From Candidatus Zixiibacteriota bacterium (GTDB lineage: Bacteria > Zixibacteria > MSB-5A5 > GN15 > JAAZOE01), in assembly GCA_036480375.1 (NCBI GenBank), contig JAZGGI010000035.1, positions 1 to 64,000 of the forward strand: DNA of 64,000 bases, written 5' to 3'. Shown one piece after another: positions 10,101-17,493 of the stretch (positions are counted from its first letter, which is position 1; the number at the start of each line of letters is the position of its first letter). A program made the translations under genes and the position numbers. Under the pieces are notes generated by a model. The model ran no database searches. It was not told the DNA's origin and saw nothing but the letters and a program-made list of their open reading frames with translations.

Positions 10101-10579
10101 AGTTTGATAACAATCCGGATGACTGGGATTTCGCAAACGCCCGAGCGTGGGCGCAGAATTTAAACACCGCGCTGGGAACTATGCTCAATGATAAATTCCG
10201 AATTGGCTGCACTACCGCTGCAAATGGTTTTAAAAATATCTATTTGTATTTCGTTCCCCATTATCAGGTTTATGAGCTTGATACCACCGGCAGCGCTCCC
10301 GCTTTTTCTTACGCCGGAGCGGCGCCGGGTGACGCTCATTTTGATTTAAGGATAAAATTCCAAGCCGCGCATAGTGTCGCTAACGCTGGTAAAGTAATAA
10401 ATGCGGATTGGGGGGATCTTGCGGATAGTGGGGCGGATTTGCGCACAAGACTTATTCGGCGTTTGTTCGGCGAAACCGGTACGGGCAATTTGGTAAAGGC
10501 TGATTTTGCAAGAATTGTCGCATGGGTGCAGAATCATTACGGTGACGCTACCCACGCCTATGCTATTAATGATTTATAG
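7166..10579 (+). CDS. Candidate T6SS effector: OmpA-like domain plus metzincin-like protease
   Basis: A 1137-residue protein with no signal peptide. The N-terminus (about 25-120) has the outline of an OmpA-like peptidoglycan-binding domain: IIEFENTLFNDGSSVL, a LVAGHYDAG strand, then an N/R-rich helix with RAKSILYLLTG. The long middle is not recognised. At 816-826 the sequence HEFGHATGNWD matches HExxHxxGxxD, the zinc signature of metzincin peptidases (ligands H816, H820, D826; catalytic E817). M858, about 38 residues later, is a plausible Met-turn. The zinc motif is seen directly; secretion and target are inferred from the position immediately after the PAAR gene. The lack of a signal peptide fits export by the injection machine. 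The OmpA-like part could hold the enzyme at the victim's cell wall. The lipoprotein at 11693 may protect the producer. Confidence 0.75.
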   Translation: MHGPDVVGVGAEAVADAGGEAEHQIVPVPIDIIEFENTLFNDGSSVLMPDRIDDVEADEPPPPGFALLALAYKQFEMDDRKKMLVAGHYDAGENSALNRSISEFRAKSILYLLTGNKNQWATVSAGHHQIIDYKRIMAYFSGVKGWNCTPPEINNEWADGDDGDGPMVRRFFRRYNRSVSRADRVPNNFHNSINSSENHLWPERAWQVVYDLYIDRIRRALGVRLTELNTLRGMHQYANPAQWLSCADRIPVHADFHDRYRGGDNNCRVEILFFNQDVNVLTCPEAEAVAERFPMCERGGYELNFCDIEDLNAWPYHLKFTYYNRAKNSVEAVINCLEIKAYSGRRRREVENVRQAFQDGVYTVKVPQNRIRNQIHFGFETVPGDPYPPTDTIFLYTDAEDAVPERRALSTAQVTALTALDRQKYYDLPYKWSTRKYWTRYQDGDNLEGARYRQVVRSELRLKPYRNNKTKASESLLFSLDDIVLAKNNRSQQVKDLRPNGTTDRNLSNDSRYALFHIEHRDIAGMPEVAYDLKKLKALRIHNPKADEPSFTNHEFSRNLITDVPDDTRVICFAGKFYDVYDKRSHDRDPNFRFSRNHVLGARLAVLEDTSVHIKKVVDAKNDADARTKNYGLRKRNNLAAVGNYEMHYIHNCAAFNDKMLAYLIIYWSTRLTRVNKSGGRQRGTVADVTNHREEGMNNAMKRSNKDYLIEKHGPPPAPPPPDAEPVPDPHDIIIRPFHFFEVKKSGRGGKAKAVTNIIANTLSSGAASGAWTMPEEAQLRARDYEDDPNYFGTPDPDNALADTDGNTYNVLTNHHEFGHATGNWDDYLYDFEDSSDNNWGDLPRYNQPYTAEGGPYMCDKLSRMRVNRTARMRNFWKFVCWLHDDSADNTKPLYDFFHNTEFKLTCKATDTLTHNFRLEEANRNVAEAARTEINYTIEPDVDCDLLLYKLGDGELSRMIHAGQVFDSILVVRTKLAIKFDNNPDDWDFANARAWAQNLNTALGTMLNDKFRIGCTTAANGFKNIYLYFVPHYQVYELDTTGSAPAFSYAGAAPGDAHFDLRIKFQAAHSVANAGKVINADWGDLADSGADLRTRLIRRLFGETGTGNLVKADFARIVAWVQNHYGDATHAYAINDL

Positions 10580-10596
10580 TATTTAGGGTTTGGATT

Positions 10597-11706
10597 ATGA
10601 GCGATATATATAGTCGATATTTTGCTAACAGCCGCCATGACGGATGGGTGAACCAAAATGTTACCTCTGGGGGAGATATTGCCTGGAGGCGAATTATTAC
10701 CGGCGATGAAAAAGTGTCGGCCGAATCTCGCCTGCTTCTGAGTTCTGATAATCAAATAGTCGTCGATGGAATGCGGAAGATATTCGTTTATTCTTCCGAG
10801 GGTTTACAGCTATGGAAACGCGACAAGTATTACGGGTGTCAGGTAGCGCTGCAAAATGATTTAATCAACTATAGATCAGCCGATTCCGTAAATTTAATTC
10901 ATGCGGTATCGGTGGTTGATGGAAAGAAAGCGCATGATATTTTTCTGTCGGGAATAACCAAAAATTCTGATTTGGTTTTCTTCGAGCCTCTGGAAAAAGG
11001 ACTTGTCGCTCAATTACAATACACATCTTCGCATGATAAGCCTTCTGATGAGATGCTCATCTATCTGCTTACGGGGACCATGCCGGGATTTGATTGGAGT
11101 TGTATATTCAAAGGGAATAGAAGCCCGCTGATACCTCTGGCCGATATTGAAAATCGCCGTTTCGTAACATCTATACAGGGCGAGTTGGTCGTATTTGACC
11201 TCGATAGTCAGAATCGAACGCCCGAGCCTGTCAGTCAGTTTCCGTTTCCGCTTGAACAGCATACCGCCTGGATGAGTTGCGGCAAGGGCGGAAAATTGTA
11301 TTTTGCGGGGTGCGGCCCGAAAGGGCTGGAAGTGGCGATTGCGGAATTTAACGGTGAATTAACGGCACATTCTGAGAATCTTGATATTCCGCCGGTAAAA
11401 CCAATTGCGCCGCCGATTTTGTCGGATGAGCATGTATTTATTCTGACTTCATCAATGTTAATTGCGATTAAGGATGGCGCGGTGGATTGGACTTTTAAGC
11501 CATTGCGCGGCAATTTGCTTTTTGGGACGGCTCTCTCCGACGGTTCAATTCTCGTGGCTTCAACCGATATGGTTTATCATCTCAATGAAGCCGGTGAATA
11601 TTATTTTGAAACGGTCATCGATGAGCCGATCGTGACCCCTCCCGTTGTCGACGGGAATGGGCAGGTATTTGTCGCCAGCAGGGATACTCTCTATGCTATC
11701 GGGTAG
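10597..11706 (+). CDS. Cytoplasmic PQQ-type beta-propeller protein
   Basis: A 369-residue beta-propeller without signal peptide. Repeated four-strand units carry patterns such as VFVASRDTLYAIG at the end and DGSILVASTDMVYHLN before it, as in PQQ-repeat/WD-like propellers. No PQQ-binding or catalytic residues can be assigned. It lies 17 bases after the metzincin-like effector gene and overlaps the next lipoprotein gene by 14 bases, so it belongs to the accessory block. It could be cargo, a docking platform for the large effector, or an effector domain encoded separately. I cannot choose between these. Confidence 0.7.
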   Translation: MSDIYSRYFANSRHDGWVNQNVTSGGDIAWRRIITGDEKVSAESRLLLSSDNQIVVDGMRKIFVYSSEGLQLWKRDKYYGCQVALQNDLINYRSADSVNLIHAVSVVDGKKAHDIFLSGITKNSDLVFFEPLEKGLVAQLQYTSSHDKPSDEMLIYLLTGTMPGFDWSCIFKGNRSPLIPLADIENRRFVTSIQGELVVFDLDSQNRTPEPVSQFPFPLEQHTAWMSCGKGGKLYFAGCGPKGLEVAIAEFNGELTAHSENLDIPPVKPIAPPILSDEHVFILTSSMLIAIKDGAVDWTFKPLRGNLLFGTALSDGSILVASTDMVYHLNEAGEYYFETVIDEPIVTPPVVDGNGQVFVASRDTLYAIG

Positions 11707-12199
11707 TTTATATAAAGTTGGAATCTCGGCGTTGTTGGGTATTTTTTTGATTGGCGGATTAAACGTATCCTGTAAGGAAAACGAGCAAATGCCGGAAAAA
11801 TTGACTTACAAGTTTTCATACGGTCCGAAATTGCAGAAAATCGGGGATAGTCTCACCGTTTCGTATAAGCCTCATTCTACAAACACTCAACGACCTCAAC
11901 CTGAAGATTCGCCGTTGCAGCAAAAAACGGTAACTCTGAGCACCAATGAATTTAAGTCGGTCTGGAAGAAAATAAAAAAGATAGACGTGCCGCGATACAG
12001 CAATGTACCTGATGAAGATTTTGTACCAACTCCTCCGGATGTTAATTACACTGAAAGATTGCGTCTTGTGATTGATGATGAAGTTATAATTGATTGGTCG
12101 CATGAGTTTGGCAGATTAAATGATAAATTGGTTAAACCTTTGAATGAAGTAAATGAAGTTCTGATGGAGTTGTTTAATAAACGGTTGGATGAAGATTAA
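11693..12199 (+). CDS. Lipoprotein, possible immunity protein
   Basis: I take the ATG at 11693, inside the end of the preceding gene, because it starts directly with a lipoprotein-type signal (MLSGSLYKVGISALLG, then LNVSC with Cys27). The lipobox is imperfect at position -3. The 168-residue product has a mature domain of mixed strands and helices containing LRLVIDDEVIIDWSHEFG, a pattern seen in small bacterial proteins of unknown function. Lipoproteins next to T6SS effectors are often periplasmic immunity proteins, and this one follows the protease-like effector and propeller with tight spacing. Immunity is inference from position. TssJ, the T6SS lipoprotein, is smaller and does not look like this. 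Confidence 0.65.
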   Translation: MLSGSLYKVGISALLGIFLIGGLNVSCKENEQMPEKLTYKFSYGPKLQKIGDSLTVSYKPHSTNTQRPQPEDSPLQQKTVTLSTNEFKSVWKKIKKIDVPRYSNVPDEDFVPTPPDVNYTERLRLVIDDEVIIDWSHEFGRLNDKLVKPLNEVNEVLMELFNKRLDED

Positions 12200-12246
12200 G
12201 ATAGATTAAATTTTTTGGATGAGAAACAAATTACGGGATAGAGGAA

Positions 12247-12681
12247 ATGAAAAACAATATATTCACATTGGAGCTTTCGGATAATTGGGTAGACCGGACA
12301 ACGTTTTTATACATGGGTCTGGAAGACGGCGGGATGCAGCATATTCTTAATTTGAGCGTTGAACCTGAAATCGGCGACGCTGATTTATATGAATACGCCC
12401 GGGAACGGATAGACAATGCCGTTACCGCTATGCCCGACGCCGCGATTATCAAAGAAGAAGATAAGACTCTGCCAAACGGCAACGCCGCTTATGAATGCGT
12501 TTATAAGTGGATATCTCCCGATGGAAAGATGGTATTTCAGAAGTTACTATTTTTAATCATTGAGGGCACCGGATATAATTTTTCGGCCAATTTTTCAAAG
12601 AAAACTCTAAAAACTCTCAGGCATGAAGTGGACGGAATAATAAATTCGTTTCAGCCTGTGCCGCATTCGGATGATGAGTAA
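12247..12681 (+). CDS. Eag/DcrB-like (DUF1795) T6SS chaperone
   Basis: A 144-residue cytoplasmic protein with the layout of the DUF1795/DcrB family: an N-terminal FTLELSDNWVDRT strand-turn, a central helix (LYEYARERIDNAV), paired strands around PNGNAAYECVYKW and a C-terminal helix ending GIINSFQ. In T6SS clusters this family supplies the Eag chaperones, which shield transmembrane segments of PAAR-linked effectors before loading. The placement between effector genes fits a loading role. However, neither the PAAR protein nor the putative effectors here show an obvious transmembrane hairpin, so its client is unclear. A general DcrB-like role remains possible. Confidence 0.7.
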   Translation: MKNNIFTLELSDNWVDRTTFLYMGLEDGGMQHILNLSVEPEIGDADLYEYARERIDNAVTAMPDAAIIKEEDKTLPNGNAAYECVYKWISPDGKMVFQKLLFLIIEGTGYNFSANFSKKTLKTLRHEVDGIINSFQPVPHSDDE

Positions 12682-12683
12682 TT

Positions 12684-13589
12684 ATGCCTTTGAAGTTTAC
12701 AAAATCAACCGATACCGAGCATGAAATAACTCTGGATTCTTCGATGGCATCGACCCGATGGAGATCGGGTTCGGCACCCATCGGCGGCAAGGCGGAATTT
12801 GAAATAATAACGGCTTTTGTCGGTAATGGGGCCAAGATAAAAGTGACCGGAAAATCATCAGGCGGCAGTAGTCTGGGAAAAATCTCTTCGACTATAAGAA
12901 ATAATGTTTTTGTCGGCTCGTTTGATATTCCTGATGATGTGGAGGCGGATGAGGAAGTTTACTTTGAAGTGAAACTATCGGCCAATGGTCTTTCCGGGGA
13001 ATCTAATCGAATTCTGGCCCGCCCGCGAATTGTCGTAAGCAATATGCGATGGAGCGCGGAAGAGGCTCGCCGGGGAGATACTCTGAAATTATCGGCTGAT
13101 GTTTCCGGGTGCCGCGATAACGATGAGGCAAAAATCACTATTTATGAATATGACAGTGACGGCGTTCACGACCGCATTTGTGAAATACCTGCCAATATCC
13201 GGGAAAATAAGATTGAAATCGAATGGGAGTATGAATATCACGAGGATACCGATGAAATCCCGACGCAGGAAGAACTTGACCAATACGGAAGCAGCTATAA
13301 TCCACCCGAATACTTTTTTGTAATCGAAATTAACGGGCAGAAATTCGGTCGCGAGCAGGAATCAAAACTTTTGAAATTTAAGGATTTTGTGGAAATAAAA
13401 TTACTCGACGAAGAGGAAGTGCCAATCGCAAACGAGGATTATGTTTTGATTCTTCCGGACGGTAGCGAGAAAAAGGGCAAAACGGACGGCGATGGCAATA
13501 TCCGGATTGATGACGTTCCGCCCGGACGAGTGAGGGTTGAATTCCCCGAGGCAATAGAAGCTGAGGTCTCTGAACCGGAGAGAGATTAA
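12684..13589 (+). CDS. Adaptor-like protein sharing beta modules with the PAAR protein
   Basis: A 301-residue acidic protein built of three beta domains: an N-terminal Ig-like domain (about 15-115), a second Ig-like domain (about 118-230) and a prealbumin/SpaA-like unit (about 235-289). The last two match the tail of the PAAR protein in order and in wording: MRWSAEEARRGDTLKLSADVSG against AKWSKESAKLGDKVKLQADMSG, and an identical VPPGRVRV near the end. It starts 2 bases after the Eag-like gene stop and abuts the LysM gene. There is no signal peptide and no catalytic motif. It probably bridges an effector to the spike. The domain match is seen in sequence; the adaptor role is inference. Confidence 0.7.
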   Translation: MPLKFTKSTDTEHEITLDSSMASTRWRSGSAPIGGKAEFEIITAFVGNGAKIKVTGKSSGGSSLGKISSTIRNNVFVGSFDIPDDVEADEEVYFEVKLSANGLSGESNRILARPRIVVSNMRWSAEEARRGDTLKLSADVSGCRDNDEAKITIYEYDSDGVHDRICEIPANIRENKIEIEWEYEYHEDTDEIPTQEELDQYGSSYNPPEYFFVIEINGQKFGREQESKLLKFKDFVEIKLLDEEEVPIANEDYVLILPDGSEKKGKTDGDGNIRIDDVPPGRVRVEFPEAIEAEVSEPERD

Positions 13590-15110
13590 ATGTGCGATAA
13601 GGATGGATTTCATTACACAATTAGAAAAGGTGATACATTGTCCGGAATTGCGCGGCGCTTCGGTGTCGCTCACTGGCGGATAATATACAATCATTCTGAA
13701 AATGAAGCATTTAAGGCATCTCATCCCGATCCCAATTTAATACATCCCCGCGAAGTAATCTGGGTACCCGGGGTTAAGGCGAATCAAGTTGCGGCGGCCA
13801 GCGGAAAGCGAATTAAAGTAGTCGCACCCCGGCAGCGTCCTGGCAAAAAGCCGATTGCCAGCATAAAATTGGTATCGATTACTTATATAACCGATCATCA
13901 TGTGATGCTGGCTAAGTATGACGATTGGAAAAATCCGCAAAACGGGGATGAACGAAAAAAAATCGAAAAACCCGAGTTTATTGCCGGCAAAAACGATGAT
14001 GAAGCTCTTCCGATAAGCCATACCTGGAAACAGAAAATTAAAATGAAGGTGAAGATGAAGGTTGAGCCGGTAAATTGCCTGTCTGCCAAAGGCAAACTAA
14101 TTGGGACCGGAAAACATCCAGGTTTATCATTTAAGTCGGGGAAAACGAAATTTGTCAGCGGTTTTGTTGAAGTTGTCGTAACGGCTGATGATAAACTTCT
14201 TGAAGAAGTGGGCGTTGTCGAAGATTATGAGATTAAATGGAGTGTTCAGGGTGATGGCCTCAATATACAAGATGCCGGAACGTCCAAGCACGATATATAT
14301 ATAACAACCGGCACCCCTAAAGTGGCTAAAAGCTGGCCGATGGCGAATAATGACGGAAAGAATCATAATTATCTGACAGCCAATCGAGTCAGGTATGCCG
14401 CCTTAATAGCACAAAAGAAAAAAGACCCGCATGAGATTGTAAAATCTATCTGGGAAAGTTATAACGGTTCATATGATTTAAGCGCCAACGGGAATAAAAA
14501 TCCATGGAAACTGGTGGTTGATGATGAGCGGGGTCAGTGTATGACTATTTGTTCGTTTATTGAAAGCGCGGCGGCGATGCTGGGGTTGAAGGGACAGTTG
14601 GTTTTTGTCTGGCCCAGTTTTGCCAAGCCAAAAGGAAAGGGGATGACCCGAAGTCATAACGATTACGCCAAAGCCTGGGCAGCGGCGTCTCCCGTTTATC
14701 AAGAGCAAAAGCGCTCTTCCAGCAAAAGACCTCCCCATTCAGCCAATTCCGAACATCATAAACATTTTCCAAAAGAAATCGTATCCATGGTCGATCATGC
14801 AACTGCGGGAGACGGAGTGACATGGCTGCCGGGGTGGAATACTTATGAAGCGACTTTTAGATTTACGGATAACAAAGTGACAAAATATTATGGCGGCGGC
14901 GGGCCTATTGAGGATTCCCCAAGCGAAATCCTGGAAAAAGTTTGCGCTTTGATTTCCTGGTGCTATTATGTTCCCAAGCCGGGTACGCAATTTTTGTACG
15001 CCCAGACATTTTGCCTGACCGACGGCCAGGAAAGCTGCTTGTGGTGGAGTACGCATCATAGAAATCCCTGGCCGCCTCCACCTATGGCCGCGGAAGTTTT
15101 GCCGGGGTAA
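13590..15110 (+). CDS. LysM protein with possible cysteine hydrolase domain; candidate effector
   Basis: A 506-residue protein without signal peptide. Residues 6-62 are a LysM domain (YTIRKGDTLSGIARRFGV ... VIWVPG), which binds peptidoglycan or chitin-like glycans. The central region is beta-rich and unassigned. The C-terminal part (about 300-430) has GQCMTICSFIESAAAMLG around C317, then a His-rich stretch (H389, H390, H392, H403) and a WNTYEATFRF strand. The order Cys, helix, His and strand is reminiscent of transglutaminase-like or papain-fold cysteine enzymes, but the triad cannot be fixed by eye. The start codon directly follows the preceding stop, and GGAGAGAG lies upstream. A wall-degrading or wall-modifying T6SS effector is a reasonable inference, with the lipoprotein 3 bases downstream as possible immunity protein. 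Confidence 0.65.
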   Translation: MCDKDGFHYTIRKGDTLSGIARRFGVAHWRIIYNHSENEAFKASHPDPNLIHPREVIWVPGVKANQVAAASGKRIKVVAPRQRPGKKPIASIKLVSITYITDHHVMLAKYDDWKNPQNGDERKKIEKPEFIAGKNDDEALPISHTWKQKIKMKVKMKVEPVNCLSAKGKLIGTGKHPGLSFKSGKTKFVSGFVEVVVTADDKLLEEVGVVEDYEIKWSVQGDGLNIQDAGTSKHDIYITTGTPKVAKSWPMANNDGKNHNYLTANRVRYAALIAQKKKDPHEIVKSIWESYNGSYDLSANGNKNPWKLVVDDERGQCMTICSFIESAAAMLGLKGQLVFVWPSFAKPKGKGMTRSHNDYAKAWAAASPVYQEQKRSSSKRPPHSANSEHHKHFPKEIVSMVDHATAGDGVTWLPGWNTYEATFRFTDNKVTKYYGGGGPIEDSPSEILEKVCALISWCYYVPKPGTQFLYAQTFCLTDGQESCLWWSTHHRNPWPPPPMAAEVLPG

Positions 15111-15113
15111 ACT

Positions 15114-15878
15114 ATGCTTCGAGAACTATATTGCCACTCCGTTGGTCGTTCGGTTATAATGGGTTTTCTGGTCATGTTTTTGTTTTTTGGAGCCGGATGT
15201 TCGCAGGAGGAAAAAAACGGTGATAAGGAGAAAATTATGAAATCGGAATGGCTGGAAAATAAATTGAAGTCAAACGGACTCTCATCCATCTTTTTCGAAT
15301 TTGAGGATATTGACTTTGATAGTCTGGGCAAAGGTCCGCGAGCGGCAATACGATCGGCGGAAAGTTGGCAGGAGGATTTATTAAGCGATGATTTTTCGGT
15401 TCCGGCGATCGCCTTAAAAAAAATACATCATAGAAGGGAAAACGAGCCGGATGCGCTGTATTTTAAGTACAAGACAATTGATTTCGGAGTTGAAGTTTGG
15501 CATCAAATGGATATGTTGGTCATTGTACTCACGCCGAATGAATTGACCCTGGAAGAATTTGAAAAAAGTGGATTAAAATCGGAACAAAGACTTAATGGTG
15601 TGGCCCGTAAGTTATTATTAAATTCGGAAAAAATGGAACTGGTGAGAGATGATTACAATAAGGGCGCCTATTTTGGATCGCATAAGAAAATTGAGGATAA
15701 GGAGTTTTATGAGCTCTCTCCGGTGGAATTATTACGCTGGTGGTATACAAAAAACGAAATCGGCTTTGCGGTTCTCAAAATAACTCCGGTAATTGAAGGC
15801 AATATTCCTTCCAGTGCGGGCATGAGCGATCAACAAATTCATATGTGGTTCGATGCCATCGTTGCGAAAAGATATTAA
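15114..15878 (+). CDS. Lipoprotein, possible immunity protein of the LysM effector
   Basis: A 254-residue lipoprotein: the hydrophobic core MGFLVMFLFFGAGC gives a lipobox with Cys29, followed by a charged linker. I keep the start at 15114 because GGGG lies six bases upstream; an inner ATG at 15159 would also give a shorter signal. The mature part is a mixed alpha/beta domain that I do not recognise. It begins 3 bases after the LysM protein stop, a spacing typical of effector-immunity pairs, and ends the accessory block; the next gene has its own promoter. Immunity is inferred from position and localisation only. Confidence 0.65.
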   Translation: MLRELYCHSVGRSVIMGFLVMFLFFGAGCSQEEKNGDKEKIMKSEWLENKLKSNGLSSIFFEFEDIDFDSLGKGPRAAIRSAESWQEDLLSDDFSVPAIALKKIHHRRENEPDALYFKYKTIDFGVEVWHQMDMLVIVLTPNELTLEEFEKSGLKSEQRLNGVARKLLLNSEKMELVRDDYNKGAYFGSHKKIEDKEFYELSPVELLRWWYTKNEIGFAVLKITPVIEGNIPSSAGMSDQQIHMWFDAIVAKRY

Positions 15879-15922
15879 AGGCTTTTTTGAAGATTAATTG
15901 ATGCGGCAGACAGAATTAGTAG

Positions 15923-15952
15923 TTGACAACAGCGTGGTAGTTATTGTAAAAT
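15923..15952 (+). promoter_or_regulatory. Sigma-70-type promoter for the T6SS structural operon
   Basis: TTGACA (15923-15928, 6/6) and TAAAAT (15947-15952, 5/6) with an 18-base spacer stand 84 bases before the ClpV-N start. The spacing is the same as for the PAAR promoter at 6021, which suggests that both blocks use the housekeeping sigma factor. Confidence 0.65.
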
Positions 15953-16036
15953 AAGGGGTTATCGCAGGCAGGGTAATTGCCGGCATAATTTGACATGCGC
16001 ATACAATATTAACAACGAATCGAAAAGAAGGCGAAT

Positions 16037-17491
16037 ATGGATATTGCCAACTATTCTTCGGATTCACGGGCATTAATAAAAAACGCTCGCGAGATCACAC
16101 AGTCATTTCGTCATCCTGAAATCGAAGTCGAACATTTATTAGTCGCGACTATCCGGCAGGAAGGGTCGCAGGTGGAGTCGATTATCAATCAGCTGGGGAA
16201 GAGCATCGCTTTTTTGGAATCGGTCATCGAGACCCATTTAAAAGATCAATCAAGCCGGGGCTCAACCCGGGAAAAAGTGGCGGTGTCGCCTTCGGTGCAG
16301 GAAGTATTAAACTGGGCTATTGAGGAGAAAACGAAATTATATGACGCGCTGGTAGAACCGGAACACATATTTATCGCCATATTCGACCCCAAATCGCAAC
16401 TGGCACCTTATGTACGGGAAAAGCTCGAAATCACCAAGGAAGATATCTATCGAGCCATCGCCGACAGCAAATCAATCGAGGAGATAACGGCGACAGCCGA
16501 AAAGAAAGCCGGAGCTGCCGCGTCCGAAGAGAAAAAAATATCGGGGACACTGCGATATTGTATCGATTTGACTAATCGAGCCGCGGCCGGTGAATTCGAT
16601 CCTGTGATCGGACGGGATAAAGAAATCCAACAAGTTGTTCAGATTCTTCTGCGGCGGCGCAAAAACAGCCCGGTTTTAATCGGAGGCCCGGGGGTTGGTA
16701 AAACGGCAATCGTGGAAGGTTTCGCGCAGTCTGTAGTCGATGGCGAAGTAGCTGAGGCTCTAAAAGATGTTAAGGTAATGGAACTTGATATGGGAGCGAT
16801 GGTGGCGGGAGCCAAGTATAAAGGTGAATTTGAAGAGAGACTAAAAAATCTTATCGGAGAGGTCGTCAAGACGGCGGGCAAAGTGATTTTATTTATTGAT
16901 GAGGCTCATACTATCGTAGGGGCTGGCGGCACGACCGGCGGAACTGACGCCGCCAATTTATTGAAACCTGCTCTGGCCCGTGGACAAATTCGGCTTATTG
17001 GCGCGACGACCGAAGAGGAATACACCAAGCATTTGGAAAAAGACAAGGCCCTGGAGAGAAGATTTGAAAAAATCCGCATCGAGGAGCCAAACCTTGATGA
17101 TGCTATTCGTATTGCCCGAGGAATAATTTCCAAGTATCAGGAGCATCATAAGATTGAATATACATCCGAGGCAATTATCGGGGCTGTAAAATATGCCAAG
17201 CGGTATTTGAGCGAAAGAAATTTGCCCGACATCGCTCTCGATATAATTGACGAGGCTGGTTCGGAGTTTAGCGTCAAAGAGGAATATGCTAAGAAACATA
17301 TTCCGCTCGTGGAAAAAGAAGCCAGGGATGTGGAAAAACTGATTTCCGAATGCGAAGGCAAGGATCCTGATAAAGACAAGGAAGATTTTGAAAAACTGCG
17401 AATCGCGTTCGATGAATTCGCTCGCAAAGTTGATATGCTTGACGGATACTGGGGACATCGCGTTGAAGTTGCCAACAAGGAGTCGGCATAA
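16037..17491 (+). CDS. ClpV N-terminal half (Clp_N domain and first AAA+ domain)
   Basis: A 484-residue protein. A double Clp N-repeat (about 5-150) precedes the first AAA+ module. That module has Walker A GGPGVGKT (about 216-223), Walker [10 protein letters not shown] (about 283-291) and an Arg-finger region [11 protein letters not shown]. It ends in charged helices like the coiled-coil M region. ClpV unfolds contracted TssBC sheath for recycling and is normally one chain of about 850-900 residues; here it stops at the boundary before the second AAA+ module, which is a separate gene overlapping by one base. Together the two give 846 residues, close to full length. The gene opens the structural operon. 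Confidence 0.92.
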   Translation: MDIANYSSDSRALIKNAREITQSFRHPEIEVEHLLVATIRQEGSQVESIINQLGKSIAFLESVIETHLKDQSSRGSTREKVAVSPSVQEVLNWAIEEKTKLYDALVEPEHIFIAIFDPKSQLAPYVREKLEITKEDIYRAIADSKSIEEITATAEKKAGAAASEEKKISGTLRYCIDLTNRAAAGEFDPVIGRDKEIQQVVQILLRRRKNSPVLIGGPGVGKTAIVEGFAQSVVDGEVAEALKDVKVMELDMGAMVAGAKYKGEFEERLKNLIGEVVKTAGKVILFIDEAHTIVGAGGTTGGTDAANLLKPALARGQIRLIGATTEEEYTKHLEKDKALERRFEKIRIEEPNLDDAIRIARGIISKYQEHHKIEYTSEAIIGAVKYAKRYLSERNLPDIALDIIDEAGSEFSVKEEYAKKHIPLVEKEARDVEKLISECEGKDPDKDKEDFEKLRIAFDEFARKVDMLDGYWGHRVEVANKESA

Positions 17492-17493
17492 TG
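17477..17493 (+). promoter_or_regulatory. Ribosome binding site and TAATG coupling at the ClpV split
   Basis: AAGGAG (17477-17482) lies 8 bases before ATG (17491-17493), whose A is also the last base of the upstream TAA stop. A proper internal ribosome site with stop-start overlap argues that the split is a real gene boundary with coupled translation rather than a sequencing frameshift. Confidence 0.8.

Noticed and set aside
11693-12199. Lipoprotein as TssJ
   Set aside because: It lies in the effector block, far from the membrane genes, and its layout does not match TssJ.
17477-17493. ClpV split as a sequencing frameshift
   Set aside because: AAGGAG at the right distance before the second ATG and a TAATG overlap fit a true gene boundary. 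Raw reads would settle it.
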